In this document: one piece after another, positions 16,011 through 23,656 of the stretch
Layout: each line of letters begins with the position of its first letter
How positions within the stretch are numbered: the stretch's first letter is position 1
Source: Verrucomicrobiota bacterium
Lineage (GTDB): Bacteria > Verrucomicrobiota > Verrucomicrobiia > Chthoniobacterales > UBA10450
DNA length: 38,433 nt
Reading direction: 5' to 3'
NCBI GenBank assembly: GCA_003218135.1
Contig: QHNQ01000152.1
Span: 1 to 38,433 of the forward strand
The notes under the pieces: model-generated
What the model was told of the DNA's origin: nothing
Database searches by the model: none
Seen by the model: the letters and a program-made list of their open reading frames with translations, nothing else
Program-made: the position numbers and the translations under genes

Positions 16011-17060
16011 CTACCCTTCGCTCGTATGGACCACGACTTCGACCCGGCGATTAGCGTTTTGCTCTTCAATTGAGCCGTTTGGCGACGACCGGAATTTCGT
16101 CGCGCCGTAACCGTGCGTCTCGATTTGCGCAGGGTTAATCCGCATTGCCTCGACAAGGTATCGCTTGACGCTGTCGGCGCGGCGCTGGCTCAGATCGAGA
16201 TTGTATTCAAACGTGCCGAAGGAATCCGTGTAGCCTTCCACCCTGAACGTCGCTTTCGGATTGCGCTGGATCAGAGTGCCCAGCTTTTGCAATTGGTTGA
16301 TCGCGCTGAATTGCAGCACGTCACTGTCATATTCAAAAAGCTGATCATCGGGCAGCCGCAATTTTGTGCCTGATCCGAGTGGACCTTTTTGCGCCAGCAG
16401 TTGATCCAAATCGCTGAAACCGGGAGTGCGCCCTTTATTTGGGCCGGCGCTATCGCCGGGGAGTTTGCTCGTGAACGTGTTCGGCCGCTTGATCGCAGTA
16501 CTTGTTGCAAGCTCGGTTCCGCTCAGTGCCGGCTGTGGACGCCCTGATGTGGAGCTATTATTGAGCAAAGCTTGTTCGTGCAATGCGTTTGGGTCGTTTG
16601 CAAGCGTCTGCGCAGTGGAGCGTTCGATTTCGTTCAGAACGGAACTGATTTCGGGTTGTTCGACCTTAGGTTGGTCAGGCAAAACGTCGCGCATGTCGTC
16701 CGGAAGCGCAGCGCTCGCTTGAATGTCCTGCAATAATTTATCGAACGACTTTTTTTCGTCCGGCAATTGCACATCGGTATTGTCCGGGTTCGGTTTCGCC
16801 GCCGGATTTGCCTGGTCAGCGCTGCTCTTGTCCAGATTCGAATCCGTGATGCTCCTGACCTTGAACGTTGGCGTCTGCTCGCTTGGGGCGAACAGCGCTT
16901 CCGTAGATGCGAACCGCGTCCGATAAAAATAAGCGCAGAGCGCGAAGTGTATTGCCAGCGAAACAACCAGGCCGAACCAGATCCAGCTGCGTTCTCTGCT
17001 GCCGGTGAGTAGACCTTCCGTCTCGAGCTGATCAAAGTCTTCGAACTCGGAGACCTTCAT
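16011..17060 (-). CDS. Inner-membrane-anchored OmpA-domain protein
   Basis: The 349-residue protein has a cytoplasmic N-terminus of about 26 residues, one membrane helix (WIWFGLVVSLAIHFALCAYF, about 27-46), a long low-complexity linker rich in Pro, Asn, Ser and Asp (about 60-225), and a C-terminal OmpA/MotB domain (about 245-347). The peptidoglycan-binding signature is visible as FRVEGYTDSFGTFEYNLDLS, then QRRADSVKRYLVE and IETHGYGATKF, ending NRRVEVVVHTS. Lack of a cleavable signal and the linker suggest that it spans the periplasm from inner membrane to cell wall, in a TonB- or MotB-like way. No mot or tol genes are adjacent. It is convergent with the pseudopilin gene. Confidence 0.88.
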   Translation of the reverse strand: MKVSEFEDFDQLETEGLLTGSRERSWIWFGLVVSLAIHFALCAYFYRTRFASTEALFAPSEQTPTFKVRSITDSNLDKSSADQANPAAKPNPDNTDVQLPDEKKSFDKLLQDIQASAALPDDMRDVLPDQPKVEQPEISSVLNEIERSTAQTLANDPNALHEQALLNNSSTSGRPQPALSGTELATSTAIKRPNTFTSKLPGDSAGPNKGRTPGFSDLDQLLAQKGPLGSGTKLRLPDDQLFEYDSDVLQFSAINQLQKLGTLIQRNPKATFRVEGYTDSFGTFEYNLDLSQRRADSVKRYLVEAMRINPAQIETHGYGATKFRSSPNGSIEEQNANRRVEVVVHTSEG

Positions 17061-17107
17061 GTGACTGGCAACGTATCACATTTGTAGGCGTGAGCCACGG
17101 CTTGGTC

Positions 17108-17235
17108 AAAATGACGAAATCTGAATGAACGAATGACGAACTAAGCTCGAATGATCAAATGACGGAAGGATCAGATGCATGCACATTCGGATTTCGTCAT
17201 TCCTTCGGTATTCGTCATTCGTGCTTCGTCATTTT
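17108..17235. repeat. Imperfect inverted repeat of AATGACGAA-type units
   Basis: The left half holds repeated units such as AAATGACGAAATCTGAATG and CGAATGACGAA. The right half holds their complements, CATTCGGATTTCGTCATT and TTCGTCATTCGTGCTTCGTC. The right end runs into the 3' end of panB, whose TGA stop lies in an AAATGACG unit. A related unit (GAATGACGAATGATG) forms the start of the pseudopilin gene at 15210-15224. Confidence 0.6.
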
Positions 17236-17978
17236 CCTCGTGTGCGTTCGATGAACGCACGTGCCGCTCGCCGAATTTCCTCCGCCACACGCGCTTCAGG
17301 TGAGACAAACTTCGGCGTGAACCACGGAAACAGTCCGATCAAATCGTGGGTGACCAGGATTTGTCCGTCGCAATGCTCGCCGGAACCGATTCCAATGGTT
17401 GGGATCGAGATGGCATTTGTGATCTGCTTCGCGACGTCGGCGAGCACAATCTCCAGCACCACGGAAAATGCGCCGGCTTTTTCGACGGCTCGCGCGTCGG
17501 CGAGCAGAGCTTCCTCCTCCGATTGCGTGCGCCCCTTGATTCTATAGCCACCTTCCTCGCGCACACTTTGGGGAAGCATGCCGATGTGCGCCATGAACCG
17601 AATGCCTTCTTGTGTGATCGCTTTGATTTGCGCCATATGACTCGCGCCGCCTTCGAGCTTCACCGCTTGCGCGCCCGCGTCGACAAATTTTTTCGCCGTC
17701 GCGATCGCCTGTTCGGGGGTGTCGTAGGTGTGAATTGGCATGTCCGCGACGAGCAACGCCTGTTTTGTCCCGCGTGCCGCCGCGCGCGTGTGATGCAACA
17801 TCTCTTCCAGCGTTACAGGCGTCGTGTCCTGGTACCCAAGCACAACCATGCCCAGCGAGTCGCCGACCAGGATGATGTCGATGCCGGTTTCGTCGAGCAA
17901 CCGCGCCGTGGGATAATCGTATGCGGTCAGCGCGGTGATTTTCTCGCCGCGTTGTTTCATCTGGCGAAAATCTTTCAT
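17229..17978 (-). CDS. panB: 3-methyl-2-oxobutanoate hydroxymethyltransferase
   Basis: PanB makes ketopantoate from 2-oxoisovalerate and methylene-tetrahydrofolate, the first committed step of pantothenate and CoA synthesis. The 249-residue product from the ATG at 17978 starts MKDFRQMKQRGEKITALTAY, as expected; the further upstream start at 18044 lies in repeat sequence. The TIM-barrel motifs are present: DYPTARLLDETGIDIILVGDS, a metal-binding Asp in VGDSLGMV, VADMPIHTY, AVKLEGG and AHIGMLPQSV. The C-terminal IGIGSGEHCDGQILVTHDL and RAFIERTRGK complete the family pattern. It lies downstream of folK, so two folate/CoA-related genes sit together, but about 165 nt of repeat sequence separates them. 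Confidence 0.95.
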   Translation of the reverse strand: MKDFRQMKQRGEKITALTAYDYPTARLLDETGIDIILVGDSLGMVVLGYQDTTPVTLEEMLHHTRAAARGTKQALLVADMPIHTYDTPEQAIATAKKFVDAGAQAVKLEGGASHMAQIKAITQEGIRFMAHIGMLPQSVREEGGYRIKGRTQSEEEALLADARAVEKAGAFSVVLEIVLADVAKQITNAISIPTIGIGSGEHCDGQILVTHDLIGLFPWFTPKFVSPEARVAEEIRRAARAFIERTRGK

Positions 17979-18016
17979 GGCGTTGCTAGGAAGATCAGCT
18001 GCTGATTTGAGAACGC

Positions 18017-18130
18017 AAGCCGTCACGAAAAGCGGCGGGGGCACCGCCGCACGCCAAAACGCAAGCGCAAAAATGTGCGCGCGATCACGGCCACGTTTTG
18101 GAGTGCGGCAGTATTCTGCCGCTTTGGGCA
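18017..18130. repeat. Palindrome-rich spacer between panB and folK
   Basis: CGGCGG and CCGCCG form a hairpin near 18034-18050, and GCGGCAG with CTGCCGC form another near 18107-18123. CCAAAACG and CGTTTTGG pair across about 40 nt between them. The sequence has no coding features and resembles the other compound palindromic elements of this window. Confidence 0.5.
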
Positions 18131-18143
18131 GCGCCTCAAGAAG

Positions 18144-18644
18144 TTACCAATCGTCAGTGAAACAGGCCACGTCTCCAGACTCCTCAAGTTTCGCGAGCAA
18201 TTCCCTCACGGTTTTTGTTTGGCCAAGCAAAATCAAGGTCGGCCGGATATCGGCTAGAGGTTCAAGGACGAACTTTCTCTGGTGCATCCGCGGATGCGGC
18301 AATTGGAGAGGTTTGTTGTTAATTCTGCGATCGCCGCAGTACAGCAGGTCAATGTCCATGGTTCGTGAAACATTTTTTTTGTGATCGCGCCTCCGGCCTA
18401 ATCCTTCTTCGATTTGAATCAATTGCTTGAGCAAGCTTGCGGGATCGTTTTTGTAATCAAATTCAACAACTGCGTTTAGAAATTTTTCCGCTCCGGGCTC
18501 GCAACCGACAGGATCGGTTTCGTAAATCGCCGAACAAAGAATCGGCGGCCTCACATTTGAGAGACCGAGAATCGCCTTTCGTGCCGCCCGCAAATTACCG
18601 AGGCGATCACCGAGATTAGAGCCGAGGCCGACTGCAGTTCTCAT
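18144..18644 (-). CDS. folK: 2-amino-4-hydroxy-6-hydroxymethyldihydropteridine diphosphokinase
   Basis: FolK (HPPK) transfers pyrophosphate from ATP to 6-hydroxymethyl-dihydropterin in folate synthesis. The 166-residue length is normal. The sequence begins AVGLGSNLGDRLGNLRAAR, has the pterin-binding segment SAIYETDPVG, the FLNAVVEFDY strand, and the HPPK signature LGRRRDHKKNVSRTMDIDLL, in which RTMDIDLL carries the two metal-binding aspartates. It continues with PHPRMHQRKFVLEPLADI, also diagnostic. No folB or folP is adjacent. It lies between dapB and panB on the same strand, separated from each by palindromic repeats. Confidence 0.95.
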   Translation of the reverse strand: MRTAVGLGSNLGDRLGNLRAARKAILGLSNVRPPILCSAIYETDPVGCEPGAEKFLNAVVEFDYKNDPASLLKQLIQIEEGLGRRRDHKKNVSRTMDIDLLYCGDRRINNKPLQLPHPRMHQRKFVLEPLADIRPTLILLGQTKTVRELLAKLEESGDVACFTDDW

Positions 18645-18676
18645 ACGTGTAGTGGCGCGTCTATGACCGCCGACAG

Positions 18677-18740
18677 AAATTGTAGGGCGTCTGTGCTAGT
18701 CCCGAAAGCATTCGGGGTTCACAGAAACGCCCTACAGTTT
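18677..18740. repeat. Palindromic repeat family B, third copy
   Basis: The arms AAATTGTAGGGCGT and ACGCCCTACAGTTT pair across the element. A central hairpin, CCCGAA with TTCGGG, replaces the variable middle seen in the copy at 15924-15990, while the right half (TTCACAGAAACGCCCTACA) is almost identical in both. The element ends against the dapB stop codon. Confidence 0.75.
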
Positions 18741-19426
18741 CACAGGCCCAGCACATCCTGCATTGAGTAGAGACCCGGCGGTTTCCCGATAATCCACTTT
18801 GCTGCGCGCAGTGCTCCACGCGCAAAAATCTCGCGACTCGCTGCGCGATGCGTGAGTTCGAGGCGCTCCCCTGGTCCGCTGAAAATTACCGTGTGCTCGC
18901 CAACAATCTCGCCTTCGCGAATCGATTGAATTGGTAGGTCGTTCTCGATTTTTAGCGTTGCTTTTAAAATCTCCGCAAGAGTCTTGGCTGTGCCGCTGGG
19001 CGCGTCCTTTTTCATTTTATGATGCGTTTCGATGATCTGGGAACTGAAATCCCGCCCGAATAATTCAGCGGCTTTGCGCGTTAACCAGAAGAGCACATTC
19101 ACTCCAACGCTGAAATTGGACGCGAATACAATCGGCAGAACCTGCGCCGCATCTTCGATTTTGCGACGTTGCTGTTGCGAATGTCCAGTCGTCCCAATGA
19201 CGAGCGGTTTATGATCGTGTAACGCAGCGCGGCAGATTTCGTCGATGGCATCGGCGTGGCTGAAATCGATAGCCACGTCGCAATTCTTGATGACTGGCTG
19301 AATCGCATCGCCAAGATCGCATTGCGCGACGATCTCGATTTCCCCGTCGGTCCTCGCGAGATCGAGAACCGTTTTTCCCATGCGTCCGGCCGCGCCGATG
19401 AGCAACACGCGCGTAGACGGCTTCAT
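18740..19426 (-). CDS. dapB: 4-hydroxy-tetrahydrodipicolinate reductase
   Basis: DapB reduces the product of DapA with NAD(P)H in the diaminopimelate/lysine pathway. From the ATG at 19426 the product has 228 residues. It begins MKPSTRVLLIGAAGRMGKTV with the GxxGxMG nucleotide-binding loop, followed by VAIDFSHADA, VIGTTGHS and the substrate-binding loop IIETHHKMKKDAPSGTAKTL, the strongest DapB signature. It ends AAKWIIGKPPGLYSMQDVLGL, as expected. The ATG overlaps the dapA stop as ATGA, so translation is coupled. The longer frame starting at 19492 is inside dapA and is rejected. It is slightly shorter than the E. coli enzyme (273 aa). Confidence 0.96.
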   Translation of the reverse strand: MKPSTRVLLIGAAGRMGKTVLDLARTDGEIEIVAQCDLGDAIQPVIKNCDVAIDFSHADAIDEICRAALHDHKPLVIGTTGHSQQQRRKIEDAAQVLPIVFASNFSVGVNVLFWLTRKAAELFGRDFSSQIIETHHKMKKDAPSGTAKTLAEILKATLKIENDLPIQSIREGEIVGEHTVIFSGPGERLELTHRAASREIFARGALRAAKWIIGKPPGLYSMQDVLGL

Positions 19427-20301
19427 TTGTTTTGCTCGAATTCCTGGAGCGTTTTGCGTAAGTGCGCCTGGTTTGCTGCGGTCATTTCGCACAATGGCAG
19501 ACGAACTTCGCCCAACATCGCGCCGCGCCAGCCGAGGGCCGTCTTCACCGGAACAGGGTTTGGCTCGATGAATAAATCTTTAAACAATGGCAACAATTTC
19601 CGGTGCAGTGTTGCTGCCGATTTGAAATCGCCTGATTCGCAGGCGCGCACGAGCGCACAGACTTCTGCCGGAAACAAATTCGAAGCCACGCTCACAACGC
19701 CCGCTGCGCCAACGGACATAAACGGCAACGTAAGGGAGTCATCGCCACTCAAAATCGTAAACGCTTCGGGCAAACGGCGGCGCAGATCGCTGACACGCTC
19801 CACGCTTCCGCTCGCCTCTTTGATCGATACAATGTTGCGGCACTCTTTTGCCAAACGCACCACAGTTTCGGGATTAATATCTACACTGCAGCGTCCAGGA
19901 ATGTTGTAGAGGATGATGGGCAGCGATGTGGCGTCCGCGATTGTTTTGAAATGGCGAAAGAGTCCCTCCTGACTTGGTTTATTGTAGTACGGTGCCACGA
20001 GCAGCGCGCCGCCGATGCCGAGTTTCTCGGCCATTTTGGTATCCGCCACCGCGTGTTCAGTGGCGTTTGAACCTGTTCCCGCAATAACGAGACAGCGTTT
20101 ATTCGCGGTTGCGACCGTAAGTCGGATCACTTGCTGGCGTTCGTCGTGTGAAAGCGTCGGCGATTCACCGGTGGTTCCGATCGCGACGATTCCGGTGATT
20201 CCTGCCGCGATTTGCGTTTCGATAAGCGTTTGGAAAGCAGAAGCGTCAATCCCGCCATTGCGAAACGGAGTAACCACCGCCGTGAACGTGCCGCGAAACA
20301 T
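19423..20301 (-). CDS. dapA: 4-hydroxy-tetrahydrodipicolinate synthase
   Basis: DapA condenses pyruvate with aspartate semialdehyde. The 292 residues match the E. coli length. The sequence starts MFRGTFTAVVTPFRNGGID, has the TTGESPTLSHDE loop (43-54), the proton-relay tyrosine in LYNIPGRCSVDI (Tyr132), and the Schiff-base lysine in SIKEASG at position 161, the same number as in E. coli. SGDDSLTLPFMSVGAAGVVSV is also typical. The gene lies upstream of dapB with an ATGA overlap and downstream of dapF, forming a compact minus-strand diaminopimelate cluster that feeds peptidoglycan and lysine synthesis. Confidence 0.97.
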   Translation of the reverse strand: MFRGTFTAVVTPFRNGGIDASAFQTLIETQIAAGITGIVAIGTTGESPTLSHDERQQVIRLTVATANKRCLVIAGTGSNATEHAVADTKMAEKLGIGGALLVAPYYNKPSQEGLFRHFKTIADATSLPIILYNIPGRCSVDINPETVVRLAKECRNIVSIKEASGSVERVSDLRRRLPEAFTILSGDDSLTLPFMSVGAAGVVSVASNLFPAEVCALVRACESGDFKSAATLHRKLLPLFKDLFIEPNPVPVKTALGWRGAMLGEVRLPLCEMTAANQAHLRKTLQEFEQNK

Positions 20302-20317
20302 CTGGAAAAGTTAAAAC

Positions 20318-20343
20318 GTTACAAGGTTACAAAGTTACAAAGT
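20318..20343. repeat. GTTACAA direct repeats upstream of dapA
   Basis: Three GTTACAA units at 20318, 20326 and 20334 are spaced 8 nt apart in the dapF-dapA spacer, just upstream of the dapA start. Similar short degenerate direct repeats precede lpxD (AACGCTT), the second pilB-like gene (CTTCAAC) and pilC. Confidence 0.5.
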
Positions 20344-20364
20344 CAGCGCTCCGCCGCGTCTAAA

Positions 20365-21204
20365 TCAAATCTCAATCGACCCTTCAAAAACGAATTCAGC
20401 GGGACCGGTGAGCGTGACGTTGCGAAAAGCGGTATCGCTCTTTTCAAATCCGACACGAAGTTCGTCTCCGCCACGCGCAATTACTGTAATCGGTGAAGCG
20501 GCGTTTTCGGTAGCCGCGAAGACGAGCGCGCTTGCCACTATCCCGGTACCGCATGCAAGCGTTTCGGCCTCAACACCGCGTTCGTAGGTGCGGACGGCAA
20601 TTTTCTTCGGCCCACGTTTCTCGAGGAAGTTTACATTTGTTCCCTTCGGCGAAAACATTTTGTGGTGGCGGATGGCTGAACCCGCTCCTTGCACATCGAC
20701 ATCGTCGAGCTGCAAAACCGAAATGACGACGTGCGGCACACCGCTATTGATGAAGTGTACGGTTTTGTTCTCATCCATAACGCGAAGCGTCGTTTTAAGC
20801 CGTAAGTCGGTCGGCTCAGTCATCTGCAGCGTAACAAGATCACCCGCCAGCTTCGCCGAAATCACGCCTGCCGGCGTTTCAAACGAAATTTTTTCCTTGC
20901 TGCCGGCAACTTTGTTTGCAAAACGGGCAAAGCAGCGGGCGCCATTGCCGCACATTTCAGCTTCTCCTCCATCTGCATTGAAGTAGCGCATGCGAAAGTC
21001 GGCATGGTTCGAAGCCTTTTCGAGTAATAGAATTCCGTCCGCGCCGATGCCGCGATGACGATCACAAAGGCGCGCAATCTGAGGGCGATCCAAATGGACG
21101 TGCCCTGTCCTGTTATCGATCAGGATGAAATCGTTTCCTGCGCCGTTCATTTTGGTGAAGTGTAGCACGGTCAAAATTGTAGCGGCGGCCGTGATCGTTG
21201 TCAT
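20365..21204 (-). CDS. dapF: Diaminopimelate epimerase
   Basis: DapF interconverts LL- and meso-diaminopimelate, the form used in the cell wall. The N-terminal core LHFTKMNGAGNDFILIDNR is diagnostic. The first catalytic cysteine lies in GGEAEMCGNGARCFARF and the second in VEAETLACGTGIVASAL, where the ACGTG pair is typical. GVPHVVI and GTNVNFLEK are other family strands. The start is uncertain: an ATG at 21204 gives 279 residues, while a GTG at 21168 gives MLHFTKMNGAGNDF, closer to the usual length upstream of the core; a GTG at 21216 is also open. It is divergent from the secreted hydrolase gene and heads the dap cluster. Confidence 0.95.
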   Translation of the reverse strand: MTTITAAATILTVLHFTKMNGAGNDFILIDNRTGHVHLDRPQIARLCDRHRGIGADGILLLEKASNHADFRMRYFNADGGEAEMCGNGARCFARFANKVAGSKEKISFETPAGVISAKLAGDLVTLQMTEPTDLRLKTTLRVMDENKTVHFINSGVPHVVISVLQLDDVDVQGAGSAIRHHKMFSPKGTNVNFLEKRGPKKIAVRTYERGVEAETLACGTGIVASALVFAATENAASPITVIARGGDELRVGFEKSDTAFRNVTLTGPAEFVFEGSIEI

Positions 21205-21260
21205 GTCGAGTGTCACATCAGGGCGTTGCCAGATGATGTTTCGGTGTTTAGTTATCCGCC

Positions 21261-22010
21261 GTGAAAAAATCGGGCCTTGGGGTTGTGATGACGATCCTTG
21301 GTCTCACACTGCAGATCTCTTTGGCTGGAGACTACAACGACTTGATTCTCGAGCAGGTCAAACAGATGCCGCAAGGTGGCCGTTATTCTGTTTCGCATTT
21401 CGCAAAGATCCGGCTGCAATCGTCGGCGCATTTTGAGTCCGGCAAATTTTTCATTGTGCCCTCGGGGCCAAGCTTCTGCTCGGGCGCAACGTATCTGGTG
21501 TTCATCAGAACAATCGAGGCTTTGCGCGCGCGAGGCGAGCTTGGCCTCGACTATTCCACCCTCGAAAGGCTGATCATCCGGGACCAACGCGATGGCGAAG
21601 GAGTTTGGGGCCGCTGGAATGCAAATGGGCCCGGCACAGCCCGTCTGTTTCACGAGCTGCAGCTGGGACAAAACTTCGACAACTTCGATCGAGCCAAGCC
21701 GGGCGATTTCATGAAAATCTTCTGGTCACGGCAGGTGGGTAGGAACGAACACGGACACTCTACAATTTTTCTCGGAATGGAAAATCGGGCGGACGGCCAG
21801 TACGTCCGTTATTGGTCAAGCAATATTCCGTCCGGATACGGTGAGAAAGCTGTCCCGCGAGCTAAGATTGCCTACGCAATATTTTCGCGTCTTCAAACAC
21901 CTGCGAACCTGGCTCGAATCAACAGCGCGCCTTACGTCGATACTTATCTAGCGTCTCTACTTCGGACTCGTTCGAGCATTTCAGAAGCCGGCACAAAGTG
22001 CGGGCTGTAA
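21261..22010 (+). CDS. Secreted papain-like (NlpC/P60 or CHAP-like) hydrolase
   Basis: The 249-residue protein has an N-terminal signal peptide (MKKSGLGVVMTILGLTLQIS, cut near LAG), so it is periplasmic or secreted. A candidate catalytic cysteine lies at the start of a helix, SGPSFCSGATYLVFIR (Cys73). A histidine lies at the start of a strand after a PGDF turn: KPGDFMKIFW then NEHGHSTIFLG (His166), and YWSSN (Asn188) gives a possible third residue. This Cys-His-Asn order with PGDF is typical of NlpC/P60 and CHAP amidases that cut cell-wall peptides. I cannot assign it to one of these families by sight. It is divergent from dapF, which agrees with a cell-wall role but does not prove it. Confidence 0.65.
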   Translation: MKKSGLGVVMTILGLTLQISLAGDYNDLILEQVKQMPQGGRYSVSHFAKIRLQSSAHFESGKFFIVPSGPSFCSGATYLVFIRTIEALRARGELGLDYSTLERLIIRDQRDGEGVWGRWNANGPGTARLFHELQLGQNFDNFDRAKPGDFMKIFWSRQVGRNEHGHSTIFLGMENRADGQYVRYWSSNIPSGYGEKAVPRAKIAYAIFSRLQTPANLARINSAPYVDTYLASLLRTRSSISEAGTKCGL

Positions 22011-22147
22011 CCGGGCGCGCTCTCTTCCAGCTCACTCCAAGAGCGTTTCGCATGATGCAAAACGCTGCCCGCAAGATGCGCGGCGCTCCCGGTGTCGCAG
22101 CCAAATCGGGCTTGCTTTTATAAAGCTTGCGCAGCTAAAACGAAACC

Positions 22148-22699
22148 ATGCTTATCGAAACCTTAAAACGTCATTGGTGGGTTCCGGTGCTAAGAGGAAT
22201 TCTCGCAATTCTGTTCGGAATAATCGCGTTTGCCTATCCTGGCTTAACTGCCGCCACGTTGGTGATATTTTTCGGGGCCTGGGTACTGGTGGACGGTGTG
22301 TTTCGCATAATCGCTGCCATTGGGCATCGTGCTTCCGACCCAGAATGGGGATTCCATCTTATCATCGGAATTCTCGGAATCATCGTCGGCCTGCTCGCGT
22401 TTCACGCACCCGGGGTAACCGCGCTGGCGCTCGTCATTTATATCGCAGTCTGGGTGCTCATGATCGGCGCCACCGAGATCGCGTTTGCAATCAAAGTGCG
22501 CCGGGAAGTTAAAGGCGAATGGTTGCTTATCCTTCTGGGCCTATTATCCATCGCTTTCGCCGTTCTGCTCTTGTGGAATCCGCTCCTGGGCGCAGCCACG
22601 TTGATCTGGCTGATAGCATGGTACGCGATTGTGTTCGGAATCCTGGGGATCATTCTTGGGTTCCGCTTGCGCAGTTTACCGACAATCCCTGTGCGCTAG
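22148..22699 (+). CDS. HdeD family membrane protein (DUF308)
   Basis: The 183-residue protein consists of six hydrophobic helices with repeated motifs: WWVPVLRGILAILFGIIAFAYPG, GFHLIIGILGIIVGLLAFHAPG and WLLILLGLLSIAFAVLLLWNP. This internal triplication of two-helix units is the hallmark of HdeD-like proteins. In E. coli HdeD is linked to acid resistance at high cell density, but most family members have no known role. It stands alone, with the convergent protease gene downstream. Confidence 0.9.
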   Translation: MLIETLKRHWWVPVLRGILAILFGIIAFAYPGLTAATLVIFFGAWVLVDGVFRIIAAIGHRASDPEWGFHLIIGILGIIVGLLAFHAPGVTALALVIYIAVWVLMIGATEIAFAIKVRREVKGEWLLILLGLLSIAFAVLLLWNPLLGAATLIWLIAWYAIVFGILGIILGFRLRSLPTIPVR

Positions 22700-22742
22700 T
22701 CGGCGCAACTAATTCCATTCTAGTTTCGTTTTATTCGTCCGC

Positions 22743-22763
22743 TTTGCTTGCTGAGCGAGCAAA
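22743..22763. terminator. Hairpin between hdeD-like gene and S8 protease gene
   Basis: TTTGCTTG and CGAGCAAA can pair (one G-T pair) around a CTGAG loop. T-rich sequence lies on both sides but there is no clean T-run. It lies between two convergent genes and could serve as a weak bidirectional terminator. Confidence 0.35.
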
Positions 22764-22849
22764 TTCGTTCGTTTACAATCACGGTTTTGTATGGCGACGG
22801 ACCAAGAGTTAAGGCTCGCATGCTGTCGACTCGACCGCCCAATATTTAA

Positions 22850-23653
22850 TTAACCGCGGACGTTCGGGGCGGCAATATCTGCCGTCCAAGGGGCGGCTGC
22901 GCGAAGTAAGATGGATTTCGCCTCCAAGGGGCGGAGCTTCGGGAAGACGGAGAGCAACCGGGCGAGCAAACCACTAAATACCGGCGCCGCAAAGCTACTT
23001 CCAGTCATTTGCTTAATCGCACCCCGATTCCACGGGACTTCTATATCGACGCCGCGTGCCGCAAACTCGACAAGATTTCCCGGTTTGTAATAAAACCGAT
23101 GGTAGTCAGCCACTCGGGCCATGTTGACGGTGATGACGCTGGGAAAGTAGCCGGGCCACTCTGGCTTGGAGAAGTCGTCATTGTTGCAGGCCGAGACGAT
23201 GTGGACGCCGTGCAGATAAGCTTCATCAACCCACTCTTTGTATTGGAATATGTGCTGCGGCAGACCACAACCGAAACTGCAATTAAGAACTGCGTAACCG
23301 CGGTCAAACGCCTGCCGTACCCCCTCACGAATGATCGCCGTGCGGGAATCGAGGTGCTCACCCAAGACGCGTACGCTTCCGATTTCAGCATCAGGGGCGA
23401 TCGATCTGATGATGCTGGCGACAGCGGTGCCGTGGCCGAAAAGGTCGGTGCCATCGCCCGGCCGTGCCTCAACGTGCAGCCCCGCATCAACAACGTGAAT
23501 ATCGTCCCGAAGCTTTAAGCCGGATAAGCGAGGGTGGCTGATTTCGATTCCCGAATCAATGACGGCCACGCGTACGCCTCGCCCGGTTCCCTCGTGCAAT
23601 GCTCGAAGAGCCCGATCCAGCTGAATTACGCCACTACCGTCATCGTCCATCAC
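22850..23653 (-). CDS. Subtilisin-like (S8) serine protease without signal peptide
   Basis: The 267-residue protein is a compact S8 catalytic domain. The triad is Asp33 in VAVIDSGIEISHPRL, His74 in FGHGTAVASIIRSIAP and Ser220 in TGSSFAAPVFSGLLA; the oxyanion Asn is in VSACNNDD (157-158). There is no signal peptide and no inhibitory propeptide, so it should act in the cytoplasm. Small intracellular S8 enzymes of this kind occur in natural-peptide clusters, where they cut leader peptides, as well as in other contexts. It begins 3 nt after the GAF gene stop, and the whole run from the ABC exporter to this gene is on one strand. Its substrate is unknown; the two small CxxC peptides nearby are candidates. 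Confidence 0.92.
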   Translation of the reverse strand: MMDDDGSGVIQLDRALRALHEGTGRGVRVAVIDSGIEISHPRLSGLKLRDDIHVVDAGLHVEARPGDGTDLFGHGTAVASIIRSIAPDAEIGSVRVLGEHLDSRTAIIREGVRQAFDRGYAVLNCSFGCGLPQHIFQYKEWVDEAYLHGVHIVSACNNDDFSKPEWPGYFPSVITVNMARVADYHRFYYKPGNLVEFAARGVDIEVPWNRGAIKQMTGSSFAAPVFSGLLARLLSVFPKLRPLEAKSILLRAAAPWTADIAAPNVRG

Positions 23654-23656
23654 CTG

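Noticed and set aside
17346-18005. 219-residue plus-strand open frame opposite panB
   Set aside because: PanB motifs are clear on the minus strand; this frame has none.
17979-18044. Upstream extension of panB by 22 residues
   Set aside because: The extension lies in repeat-rich sequence and the family begins at the ATG at 17978.
13797-20343. Short direct repeats as a CRISPR array
   Set aside because: The units are 7-11 nt, degenerate and lack unique spacers of constant length; no cas genes are present.
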